A stretch of 64,000 nt of DNA, taken from the NCBI RefSeq assembly GCF_000003855.2, contig NW_003101682.1, positions 1,367,148 through 1,431,147 on the forward strand, in the 5' to 3' direction. The notes beneath the pieces were generated by a model that was not told the DNA's origin, did not search any database, and was given only the letters and a program-made list of their open reading frames with translations. Position 1 is the first letter of the stretch. The number at the start of each line of letters is the position of its first letter. This document shows positions 22,750-34,049 of the stretch, piece by piece. Source of the stretch: Blastomyces gilchristii SLH14081. Its lineage: Eukaryota > Ascomycota > Eurotiomycetes > Onygenales > Ajellomycetaceae. Position numbers and translations under genes: made by a program.

Positions 22750-24011
22750 TGTGAAATATCAACACAGCTCTTTTCAGAATATTATTATTTGAATTATTCT
22801 TTATGTGATATGTCAGATAAGTTGTAAAACTTAATAAAAATAAAATCAAATTAAATTTTTATTTATACAAGTCTTAATCACTTACTTATACTCGCTTATT
22901 CAGCTTGTAAAACATGTCATTTAATCTCTGAGATGAATATAATAAGATACATGAATAACTGTATCTGAATTATATAGGTGAAAAAGATGAATAATACTAT
23001 AGTAGCATACTGCATTGTAGAGTTAATATAGAAGTTTTAAATAAAATGTAATTAAATATTAAACAGCTTATATAAAGATTTTAGCACTGCAGTATTCACT
23101 CTTAATACTTCTCAGAGCTTTTACTTCTCTCTTCTTTCACTTCTTCTTTCTTCTACTTCTTTCTTCTTTCACTTCATTCTTATTAAGTTATTTCTCTATC
23201 TAGTATATTTACTCATGCTACTTCTCAGAGCTTCTGCTTCTTTCTTTTATAAAGTTAATCATGATAAACAGACAAGCATGTACTTATATATATATATAGA
23301 GGCGCCCGCTCATCTTCATCTTAGAGAATAAGACAAGATTTATCACTTTACACGCACTATATATAGTTGATGTACACTGCAGTAACTACAATATAAATAA
23401 TCAGTAATTGAAATATAGTACAATTTATTTCACTTAAATCATCTGTAATACAATTAAATCAGTTAAAATGAGTCAATGACTGAATATAAGTAGAAAACTG
23501 TCAAAAAATGAAGAAAAATAGCTCAGAAATAATGAAATTACAGCTAATAATATATAGACTACTGAGGTAAAAGAGCTCAATTATCATCAGCACACTGCTG
23601 ATAGAAGAGCTGATTAATTACAGAGCTCTTAATACTCTCTCTCAGATCAGTTATCACAGAGTATAGTACTTTCTCTCAGTGACTCTCTTCAGTGACTTCT
23701 CACAGTGACTTCTCTTAGTGAACTCACTCAGTTCTAGAGCTTAAGAGACTTTTAAAGCATACTTCTGAAATATCTCTTAGCACTGTTAAATGTTCAGAGT
23801 ATTTATTGAGAATTTTTAAGTTCATTCTGAGATCAAACTCATGTATATTGATCACAGCAGAGCTCACACTTAACAGTCTTATAATCTGTAAACTACTGAG
23901 ATAAAAGAGCTCAATCATCATCAGTGCACTGCTGATAGAAGAGCTGATCAACCACGAGACTCTCAATATAATAACTTTTACAAAGTAAGCTTAATAAGCT
24001 CAGTGAGCTTT
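22750..24011. repeat. left part of the AT-rich isochore
   Basis: CG-depleted, AT-rich DNA between the DUF7924-type gene and retroelement E1. It includes pyrimidine-rich TTCTTC stretches (about 23101-23175), a TA run near 23290 and a degenerate 12-bp AGTGACTTCTCT-type minisatellite (about 23660-23730). No coding region survives. It is probably an older, mutated repeat layer. Confidence 0.6.
23551..23965. repeat. pair of about 85-bp direct repeats
   Basis: The sequence around ctactgaggtaaaagagctc (about 23551-23635) recurs at about 23880-23965 with transition-type differences, including the shared core CACTGCTGATAGAAGAGCTG. The two copies lie about 330 bp apart. They may be ends of a small old element or an internal duplication. 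Confidence 0.6.
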
Positions 24012-24547
24012 TGTCACGCTCTCAGCCGCGCCAAGGCCTCACTGCGGTTTCACATAACTCATTACTTTCATGTGAATAATTTCATCTCATCTGAACTGGT
24101 TTTCAACTACTCTATAATATCATTCAGATATATTATAGAAAGATCTGATTGATAAATAAGAGAATCTCACTTCTATATAAGGTCAGCAGATTACTCTTTC
24201 TTAGTAATGAGATACTGCTAAGATATCACTTCAGCTATTCTTACTTATAAAATGAGAGAAGAGTATTCACTTATTATCTATATAGAATAGCTAGATACTG
24301 GCTTCTTATTAAAGAAGTTAGTGATTTATTTCTTTTCTTCTACTGAAATATATACAAGAGTTACTGTGTATCTCATATAATCTTCTTAGTATACTAAGTA
24401 TTATATCTATGATATTCTCACAATAACTCTGTAGTCTATAAGCTTACTATTCAAGCAAGATAGTCAAGCTTACTTATACAGCTTCTTAAATAACTATCTC
24501 TATATAACACTGCTGACTAGTCATTACTTCAGTTTTATTATATTATA
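24012..24547 (+). repeat. E1 5' LTR
   Basis: Aligns along its whole length with 31254-31789 without a net length change. Begins TGTCACGC. The first roughly 40 bp keep several CG dinucleotides that are TG/CA-type in the 3' copy. Confidence 0.93.
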
Positions 24548-24736
24548 ATTCAAATTACTTAATCTGATTACACATTTAAATCAGTTGAGCTTTAATAAAC
24601 TGATATAATCTCATACACTCACACTGAGACTGATCTGATCTCACTCTCTGAGAGAAATACTATATCATTCTCTAGAGTGTGTACATCTCTACTCTGATAG
24701 AAATCTGAGATTTCTGAACTTGCTGTACATTTTAAC

Positions 24737-25640
24737 ATGAGCTCTTCAACTGCTCTATCACTGTTACAGCCTCTACACATCTACATCTATTATAAAGATA
24801 GAGAGATTAAGATCAGAGATTTTCTGAGATATAAAAGAAACATCTTATCTGAATTTCACAGCTTTATCTGTATTCTTGAACAGAAATTCCGCCTTAATCT
24901 GAGTCAGTATAATACTTATAAGATATGAGTAATCTACACTGTCAACCTTCTTGAAGATATCTCTGTGACTACTTAAGCTATCAAGAAGAGAAAGCTTGAG
25001 TGTATTAATACTGTTATGACTTGAGAAGAATTCAAGAACTTTCTACTGAATCAAATTGAAGATCACTGCAATCACAGCTTTACAGCAGCACAGTGATTCA
25101 ACATATTATATTAACAAGATAATAAGAATTCTTTCAATTTTAATACAAGATTTGAAGAATATTGAGAGAAATTGACTGATGATTTGAATCAATTAAAAAC
25201 ATAGCTTTATCTTATGAAGCTGACTTATAAGATATGAATAATAATATTATAGTATCAGAGTTTATTAATCAATTGCACTGAGCTTGTCAACCTGGCTTTC
25301 TGAATCTATTTAAATAATTAATTCTCTGAGAAAAAGATTAATAAGACCTCTTCTAAGTAACTTATAATAAGATTTAAACAGTGCTGTGATAACTTCAGTG
25401 TAGAGAAAGTAAAGAAGAATTTCAAGTATTCTGATTCTTCACTCACTGTGAAGAAATATTAAAAAAGATTTGATAAAGATCTCTGTTTCAACTGCAGAGC
25501 TGATAATCACTATATCAGTGATTGCAAGAAGCTGAAGAAGAGAAGAAACTGAGAAGATATCTTCTTAAAGTTAACTTCTCTTCTAACAAATGTATTCATG
25601 AAAGATAAAGAAGAGAAAGAAATAAAGAATTGATAATTTT
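24737..25640 (+). pseudogene. E1 gag remnant
   Basis: The frame opens with ATG at 24737 (MSSSTALSLLQPLHI) and continues through several TGA/TAA stops. It keeps a retroviral-type CCHC zinc knuckle, CFNCRADNHYISDC (CX2CX4HX4C, 25484-25525), near its end. This is the expected gag nucleocapsid signature. It is non-functional as it stands. Confidence 0.8.
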
Positions 25641-25699
25641 TATATCTCTGAGTTCATATTACAATTACAATGTATACTCTGAATGAGAAGATATCAGTG

Positions 25700-28600
25700 A
25701 GATGTCTACTCAACTTCAGAGTAAATACTAACTTTATATTCTATTTCTTTTCTTTGATGAAGAATTAAAAGAAGATAGATCTGTCAGATCATGTGAAATT
25801 TACTGATGAAATGAAATATCACTGTTTTGACATAATTCAAGCACAGTGTGTAATCACAGACTCAGAAGAAATCTTCAAGAAAAGCAGTCTACTTCTTCAC
25901 ACAGTTAATATTATAGATAAGAATGTCATTCTAGATCTTCTGTAATTGAGAGAAAACAATTCTCTCATTAACTGAGTCACTCAGACATGACAGTATCATC
26001 TCACTGATGAAGAGACAGTGATAGAGAAATCTGAAGAGTTTTATCAGAAGAATCTTGAGAAAAAGATTGAGTTAATATACTGTGTAGCAGATGACTGAAA
26101 CTTGAGAACAGATGAAGAAGTCATCACTCTCACTGCAAGATTAGCAGCAGTATCTGTTATTGAAGACAGATATACATGACATCTCTTTACAGATTTTAAA
26201 AATGTCTTTTCAGAAAGAGAAGTAGCAAAGTTTTCTGACATCAAGATATAATATAAGATTCATCTTAAAGATGATGTAATAACACTGTACAGGTCTCTTT
26301 ACAACTTGTCTATAAAGAAATTGAATGTTCTGTGCAAATATCTTGAAGAAGTGCAATCAAAGAACTGAATACATTTATTAAAGAGTTCAGCAGAGATGTC
26401 TATACTCTTTGTATTCAAGAAGAATAATAGACTATGTCTATGCATAGACTACAGAGATCTTAATAAGATGATGATTAAGAATTACTATTCATTACTGTTA
26501 ATTAACAAGATAATTGATTGATTATCTGAAGTAAAGATGTTCTCAAAGATTGATATATAAGATGTCTATCATAGAATCAGAGTTAATAAAGACAATATTT
26601 GAAAAACAGCTTTTCATATCAAGTATGATAATTTTGAATATCTTGTTTTATCTTTTGATCTTTGTAATGCTTCAGCCATCTTTCAGACTTATATAAATGA
26701 GATGCTGTGAGGTCTTATTGATATCTCCTGCATAGTATACTTAAATGACATTCTAATCTTCTCAAAAACAGAGAAAGAACATGATACTCATGTTTGAGAA
26801 GTGTTAAGTCACTTGAGACAGTATTAACTCTATATAAACACTGAAAAATGCTCATTCTACATACAGAAGATTAATTTCTTAGATTATATTATTGAAGTAA
26901 ATGACATTTCAATGAACAGAAGTCAGGTCTTTATTATTAAGAACTGATCAGTGCTGCAGATATACTGTGAAATGCAGATATTTCTAGAATTTGTGAATTT
27001 CTACAGATAATTCATCTATGCATATTCACAGATTACTGTCTCTCTTACAGATCTGTTAAAGAGAAGTGTGAAAGACAGAAAAATAGAACTATTTATTCTC
27101 ACTCAAGACACTGTGCAGATGTTTATAGAATTAAAACAAGCTTTCACAGATGTTATAATACTGAATCACTTTAATTCTGACTTACTCAGTCAGTGTGAGA
27201 CTGATGTATCTGAAAATAAGATCTGTGAAATCTTTTCACAGTTGACACTAAAGGTCTTTTAACATTGAAAGAATCAGGGAATAATTATTTCTGAAGAAAC
27301 AGGCAATGAATTGTCTGTGAGAGAAGGCTTTTTCATAGAGTCTATAAAACACTGTGAATAAAGATCAGTGATCTTTCTCTCTAAGAAGTTATTACTCACA
27401 CAGAGAAGATATGATACTCATGATCAGAAGATATTAGTAATTATTGAATTCTTTAAGATCTGACAACATTATCTTCAGAGTAGTAAGTACTTAGTACAAG
27501 TTCTCACTGATTATGCAAATCTGCATTACTTCTTAATAATAAAGAGCTTGACAGAATGTCAAGTCAGATGAGTGAAGCTGCTTTTAAAGTATGATTTCTA
27601 TATCTGATACTGTTCAGATCAGCTTAATTCTGTTAACACACTGTCTAGATAATCTGATTATAATATTGTTAATACAGAGAAGAATTCTATAAAAGAATCT
27701 CTGTCATCACTGTAGAAGAAGCTGACTGCAGAGAATTAAGATTCTCTGAAGCTTAAAAACAGTGCTGATAAGACAGCTGTGTGACTCAGTATAGAAGATG
27801 AAAGAAAACCCAGATTCTCACAGAAGACTGACACTGAAGATCATAAGCTTCTCATATTATATCTTACAATTATTGAATTGATAAAGAATAAAACAGTCTA
27901 CAATCTTTTAATCTAACTACTTTTGAAATTCATTGATAAGTTACAGAAGAGAGACATCTCTACTGCAGCTTGAATTCAGAAGTTGAAGAAGAAAGAATTC
28001 AGTTTGAACTTGAAAGAGACAGACTCTGAGTGAGACAGTACTGCTAAGAAATCAAGTCACTGATAACTAGAAGAATGTGAACTTCTACTGCTGAATAATT
28101 CAGTCTTCATCTCTTATAGCAGAGTGATGTATCAGAAGTTATTGAGAATTCATTATAATAATTCTTATACAGAACACTTTGAGTTAGAGAAGACTGAGAA
28201 GCTTCTAAAATATAAATATATTTAAGACAAGCTCTGAGCAGATGTCAAAGAGTATGTTAAGACTTATAATGTCTGTCAAAGAATAAAGATTCTGTAGCAT
28301 AAGCAATATAATGAGTTAATATCACTGTCTGTTTCAAAGAGCTTATAATAGAATCTATTAATGAATTTCATAGTTGATCTGCTGAAGTTGACAAGAGTTA
28401 AAGAATATAACTCAATTTTAATCATTATTAATCACTTCACAAAGATAATCAGATATATCTCTATTCATAAAAAGATTAAAGTCTCTGAATTGACTGATCT
28501 ATTTTTAGATATTATCATTTATAATCACAGTGCTTTGAAATTACTGATAACAGATTGAGAATCTCTCTTCATCAGTAAATACTGATTAACTTTTTACTAT

Positions 28601-29450
28601 CATCTTATAATAAGATATCTTCTCAGTACTGCATTTCATCTGCAGACAGATGATCAGACTGAATATCAGAATCAGACACTAGAATAGCATCTTTGAGTGT
28701 TCTATTTATATTATTAGAATAATTGACTTAAACATCTTCTGACTACTGAATTTATATATAATAATACAAAGAATGCAATCTTAAAGATATCTTTTTTCTA
28801 TACTTATTATGAATATAATTCTTCATTACTCAGTGACATCATGAACAATGTTTCAAAGAGAGAAATAGACAGTCAGAATGTTGAACAGATACAGAGAATG
28901 AAGTATTTCTCAGTATCAGAAGTAAAAGTAAGATTGAAACTTTTAAATAAAATTCATAAGAAGATGATGAAAAGCATTCACTGTGCTCAGAAGTAGCAGA
29001 TAAAATACTATAATTGAAAACATCTTTCAATGAAGTTCTTAATAGAGAATCAAGTGCTACTTTCAGCAAAGAATATCAAGACAATGAGACTGTATAAGAA
29101 GCTCAGTGAGTAGTGACTAGAATCTTTCTCAGTAACAAGAGTGATGAGTAAGCAGATATATGAGTTGAAATTACTTACAGAATTGAAATCAATTCATTCT
29201 ATTTTTCACATTTTTTATTTAAAGCTCTATAAGCAATGCTTCAGAGCAGAGCTGCCTCAGCTGAATAATATTGAGATTGAGAGTGATACTGAATATCTTA
29301 TGAAGAAAATATTGAATAAGTAAATATATTACAGTAAGCTTCAATATCTTGTTAAATGAGAAGATTATTTATTATCAGAGAATTCATGAAAACTGCTTGA
29401 GTATTTGAAAAATACTGAGAAAGAGATTGTAAGCTATGAGACAGTTAGTA
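25700..29450 (+). pseudogene. E1 pol remnant: RT, RNase H, integrase, chromodomain
   Basis: Reverse transcriptase lies at about 26230-26830: CIDYRDLNKM, DVYHRIRVNK, FDLCNASAIFQTYINEML, and IVYLNDILIFSK where the usual YLDD reads YLND. RNase H and tether follow at about 27000-27680 (DYANLHYFLIIKSLTECQ). Integrase lies at about 28139-29220, with an HHCC-like start, FIVDLLKLTRVKEYNSILII, LLITD and an AFHLQTDDQTE-type third-acid block. The chromodomain lies at about 29280-29430 (KLQYLVK, EDYLLSENS). Tryptophans expected in the chromodomain and RT are TGA. The series of domains identifies a chromovirus. Many stops make it inactive. Confidence 0.85.
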
Positions 29451-29799
29451 GAGACTACTCTGTTACATATCAGAGATATTGAGTAAGAAATACTGCTTAA
29501 GACTTCTCATTTTTCTCAAAGAATTTTTTAGAGATAATCTTACAGTGATAAGCTGATGTTTTATAGACTCTGTAGCACTCTTCTTCTATTTTCTCTCAAA
29601 GAGTTTTTTAGAAGTTTAATGAGACTATACAAGTGTAAAATTTCTGAAGCAGTTAGAGAAAAGAAATATTGAAAATTAATAAAAAGATTAATATTATCAA
29701 TTCACAGGTTGCTACTATTCTAATAGAGTCACAGCTCACTGAAAAAGTAAAAAGAGAGATCAGAGCCTACTTATTAATAATCACATTCTTACTAAACTC

Positions 29800-30793
29800 A
29801 TTCTTCACTGTTGAAGTCTTTGACACTGATATCTTTGCCTACTGAGAAGTTAGTACTGCAGCACTACAGAAGAGCATGAGAAATGCATAAAAATATTAAC
29901 TTATTAACTTATAAAGCATCTCAGTCATCTGTTTCAATTGAAGTGAGATTCTCTTCAATCAGTGATTAATCTCTGTGATACTTTCAATGACAGCATCAGC
30001 TGACTTCTTCTTAAGATCAGTCATTCTGAGGTGTTTTTTCATCTCAGAGATTTATGCTTTTGTCTTCTTTTACAGATAAGTAAGAAGAATCTTCTCAGTC
30101 TTGACAGAATCTATCAATACTTAAAGCTCTGAGACTCTTGCTCTGTACTGCTTAAGTATCTAGACTTCTTATCAGAGCTGATATAATGTCTTTCTGTGAG
30201 ATAATACTTACAGAGAGATAGAAGTTGTTGTTACAGATATAACAGAAATAACAGAAGTGAGAGAAGAGATGAGTATATAAAATCCTCTTCTTCTTCAACT
30301 GCTTGACACAGTGCAGACAAGTAGTAATGCTAGTCAGAGACTGTATCAGAGTCTCTTTACAGAGAGAAGATAAAGAAACTATAGAACTCTGCAGACTCAA
30401 TTCAGTAGTATTCTGAGCAGGGCTCAGACATACTGTGAAAGAGAAACTATGAATTAAACTTCTTAAAGTCACTATCTCTGAAATCAAGCTCTTCTCAGGT
30501 TTCTCTCTGAATAATCACACAGGGTCATATATCACTGTATTGACTGAGAGAGAGAGCAGTGTCACAATAGCAGCAGAGAGAGCAGAGAATGAACTGAACA
30601 CAGACACATCAGCTGACAGAAGAAATAACATCTCACTGCAAGACATGACAACTATCATCATAACTGTAAGAGAAGCAGAAGAAGATGTAACAATGAGAGC
30701 AGTGCTTCTGTAACTCATTGACATCACTGTCTTTAACCTGGCTTTCTTGACAGTCATGAAGGCTGCAGCCACATCATGAAGATATTTACTCAC
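29800..30793 (-). pseudogene. possible antisense ORF inside E1
   Basis: Opposite to gag-pol, one minus-strand frame runs from an ATG at 30793 for about 330 codons. It has only scattered stops, most of them TGA. Its 30793-30515 and 30487-30152 pieces are in the same phase. It contains a Ser/Thr-rich region and a Cys-rich patch (CLHCVKQLKKKR, CYFCYICNNNF). It fills the non-gag-pol space before the 3' LTR. No family is recognised. It could be an extra element gene or a captured fragment. Confidence 0.35.
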
Positions 30794-31253
30794 TAGAAAA
30801 TATCAGAATAAGTCTCTTATTATCTTCTAAGAATGATACTTTCATACACTCACTATTACAGATGAGAGAGAGGGGAGAAAAATATATTATAAAGAGAGAA
30901 AATCTTCTTGAAAAATTCTATCACTACTGTTAGCTTTGTCTCTAAAATACATTACTTTTGTAGAGAATTTCATATATAGAATAAAATATGATAAGAGATC
31001 TGTAAGTTACTTATTAACTACATTTTTCATATTTCAAATTGATATATAAGAAACTCACTTATCATGTGTTTGATTTGAATAAAGATGAAAAAAGAAAAAT
31101 CTATACAGTCAGCAGAAAAACTCATCTATTTCTTTATATCACACACAGCATATATACTGTCAATTGATTGATAACTGTTACTATATAACAAAGATAACTT
31201 CTAATCTGATAATCTTGAGAGTATAGAGACTATACTCTTAAAGAGAAGAGTAT

Positions 31254-31789
31254 TATTATACTCTCAGCTATGTTAAGACTCTGCTGTGATTTCACACAGC
31301 TCATTGCTTTTATATGAATAATTTCATTCTGTCTAAACCAGTTTTCAATCACTCTATGACATTATTTAAATATATTATAGAAAGATCTGATTAATGAATA
31401 AGAGAATTCTGCTTCTATATAAGATTAGCAGATTACTCTTTCTTGATAATAAAGTACTGCTAAGGTATTACTTCAGCTATTCTTACTTATGAAATGAGAG
31501 AAGAGTATTCACTTATTATCTATATAGAATAGCTAGATGCTGACTTCTCATTAAAGAAGTCAGTGATTTGTTTCTTTTCTTCTACTGAAATATATACAAG
31601 AGTTACTATGTATCTCATATAATCTTCTTAGTATACTAAGTATCATATCTGTGATATTCTTGCAATAATTCTGTAGTCTATAAGCTTGCTATTTAAGCAA
31701 GATAGTCAAGCTTACTTATACAGCTTCTCAAACAACTATCTCTACATAATACTGCTGACTAGTCATCACTTCAGTTTCATTATGTTACA
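31254..31789 (+). repeat. E1 3' LTR
   Basis: Partner of 24012-24547, ending ..TTATGTTACA. Differences from the 5' copy that I checked are transitions in both directions (C/T and G/A), as expected of cytosine-targeted mutation on either strand. Confidence 0.93.
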
Positions 31790-31796
31790 GCTTTAC

Positions 31797-32053
31797 TGTA
31801 AGAATAAGTGCTCGCAGGTGATTATTCGGGTGTTTGCAGCTTGATGTGATATGTACTGTTAACTACTAGAAGTGTTCACAGTAGAAAGATAAATGTAGAG
31901 ATTAAATATATAATAGCATTCAAGCTGAGTTATGAATAGTATTTGTGAACTCCAGTCTATATAGTTGTGTGTAGCCAAGAGCTGCTAGCTCTATTAATTA
32001 TATAAGAGATAGAAATAGAGGTAAAGAATCTGTGAGAAGCAGGATTTCTTACA
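31797..32053 (-). repeat. E2 3' LTR (left copy)
   Basis: A 257-bp LTR with perfect 8-bp inverted ends (TGTAAGAA / TTCTTACA). It aligns gap-free with 38785-39041. The roughly two dozen differences I saw are all transitions. Confidence 0.93.
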
Positions 32054-32879
32054 TACTCCTCTCTCTCTAAGACTTCATTTATGAAGTCTTTCACTGAGTG
32101 ACTTCATAGTCAGCTCAGCACTGCAGTGATACTCACTAAAAACTCTTCATATCTATAAAAAATCTCAGTGAGGAAAAATCTCTTATTACTGTGAAGAGAA
32201 AAGAGTCTGTCACTCAGTTTCTTATTTCATAAGATTCTTTATAGTCTATAGATTCTTCTCTGACTATTACACAGATTCATCTCACATCTTTTATATAGAA
32301 GAATTTCAGTTGACTCTCAATCATTTTCACAAGATTCTTGTGTGACTATTATATAGATTCATCTCACAGATGAATCACTCTCTATGAGATCACTCTTATC
32401 AAAGAGAAATATTCACAAGTTAATTTTTCATTTATTCTCATAAATTATTGCTCTTTGACACTGTAGAATTGTGAGAAATTTTCCATTCTTTCATTAACTT
32501 TATAGAATTGTAGAATCAAGATATCTGCAGTCTGCAATCACTCTTTATAATCATATAGAAAGATTCAGGCCTGTAATTCATAATCACTCTTATTTACTAG
32601 AGTGATCTGACTGTTTCATAGAATCACTCATAGTATAAGCAAATCTCTCTAGAGTAGTATAAATATCTCAGATCTGTCTGTGAAATCTCATCTTCTTTTT
32701 TCTTTTTCTGTAACAGCTCTCATTCTTATAAACTGTGAGTATTCTCATTCATCTGTGAAGTGTTTTCACTCAGATGATAGAGAGAGAGTGTTTCTAACAG
32801 TATTCATATATTGATTCAAGAACTTCTCAAGAATAAAAATTTTTTCAATTTCAATCTCTTTATAAACAATATCTGATTA

Positions 32880-33640
32880 CTGCTGAGCTTCTCATGAGTG
32901 TCTCTGCAACTCCTCTAGTCACTTTTTACTAACTGATGAAGCAGGAATACTGCTGCTCATAACTGTGTCTTCATCTTCCTCAGCCCTGTCACTGCACCCG
33001 ATCTTCAGGCCAGCAGTCAATTCTCTGCCTTTCTCAGACCAGTTTCTGACTCTAAGCAGTGTAGTTCTCTTCTTTGCTGTAAGTCTTCTTATAAGTAATT
33101 CCTTACAGACTCTAGCTGATAGTTCTTATAAAGCTCTCAGTGTTGTCAGTGTCTTCTGCAGTCTCACAGATCTATGATCACCTTCTCTCTGCTCACACAA
33201 TCTCTGATCAGATATATGCAAATATGTCTAGATTCTCTATCAATAATTCTCACACTGCAGCACATTTCTGCAATCTTATTACTAATGAGAGATGAGTCTC
33301 TGAATACCTGTAAAATCCAGGTAATTAAGGTAATGTAAATATCATGAATTTATAATAAGAGTTAATCTGAACAGATGAGCTCTCTCTTTATATCTTCATT
33401 GTTTTTAGACTGAATACTTCAGCATAACTGAGAGAGCAGACACAGCTTTGTAAGAGATATCTGATCACATATATAGATAATCAGTCTTCAAGACTCTGCT
33501 GCAACTATGTGTACTCTGATGTTCAGCTTCTCTGAAGTCTGTGTATTTCTGACAGTCTTTATATCAAATGCAATAATTGTCTGTATCACAGATATAATAC
33601 TCTCTGCTTCTTTAAAGAAAGAAATTGATAGTTGTGAGAG
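32880..33640 (+). pseudogene. possible antisense ORF region inside E2
   Basis: Mirror position to the antisense frame of E1. Opposite to E2 gag-pol, a plus-strand frame at 32965-33177 (Ser/Leu-rich, FRPAVNSLPFSDQFLTLSSV) continues with TGA-type breaks. A possible intron (gtaatt at about 33319 to tttttag at about 33410) and a Cys-rich patch (IKCNNCLYHRYNTLC, about 33565-33610) follow. Homology to the E1 frame is not established. Confidence 0.25.
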
Positions 33641-34049
33641 AATTGAGTGTCATAAGTGTTGATAATATAAATATAAGTTTTCTTTATTTTTTCTTTGTTA
33701 ATCTCTAAATTGCATTCACAGTTCTGTTTATTTTCTTGTTTTTTAGCTTTAATAAGAACATGTTTTCTTCTTTTCTTGTATACATCACAGACTGTTCATC
33801 TCAGTAGAAACTTATTATCTTATAGACTAGAGTTTATAAATGACAGTGTTAATGTCTTTATTATAATCAGGTTCTTAGTAAAGATCATATTATTCTGACT
33901 TATCAGAATTCATGACATGAAAGTCATGTCTCAGCTTCTGCAGATGTCTTATCTGCTCAGATAATTTCTAAGTGAACTCATTCATCTTGTCAGAATACTC
34001 TTATCACTGAATCTTGAATCAGAGCTTGTAATCTCACTTCTCTGAGTTA

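Larger units (their letters stand above)
24012..31789 (+). mobile_element. E1: Ty3/gypsy chromodomain LTR retrotransposon, mutated
   Basis: Two 536-bp direct LTRs (24012-24547 and 31254-31789) bound a 7,778-bp element flanked by the 5-bp target duplication GCTTT (24007-24011 and 31790-31794). A purine tract (aaagagaagag, about 31240) precedes the 3' LTR. The plus strand reads, in order, Gag with a CCHC knuckle, reverse transcriptase, RNase H, integrase and a chromodomain, which is the chromovirus order. Frames are broken by many stops, mostly TGA, so the copy is dead. The LTRs differ by many transitions. About 1.8 kb between the chromodomain and the 3' LTR is not explained by gag-pol. Confidence 0.95.

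Noticed and set aside
31254..32053. Idea that 31254-32053 is one long LTR
   Set aside because: The two halves pair with different partners (24012-24547 and 38785-39041) and have separate target duplications, so they are LTRs of two elements.
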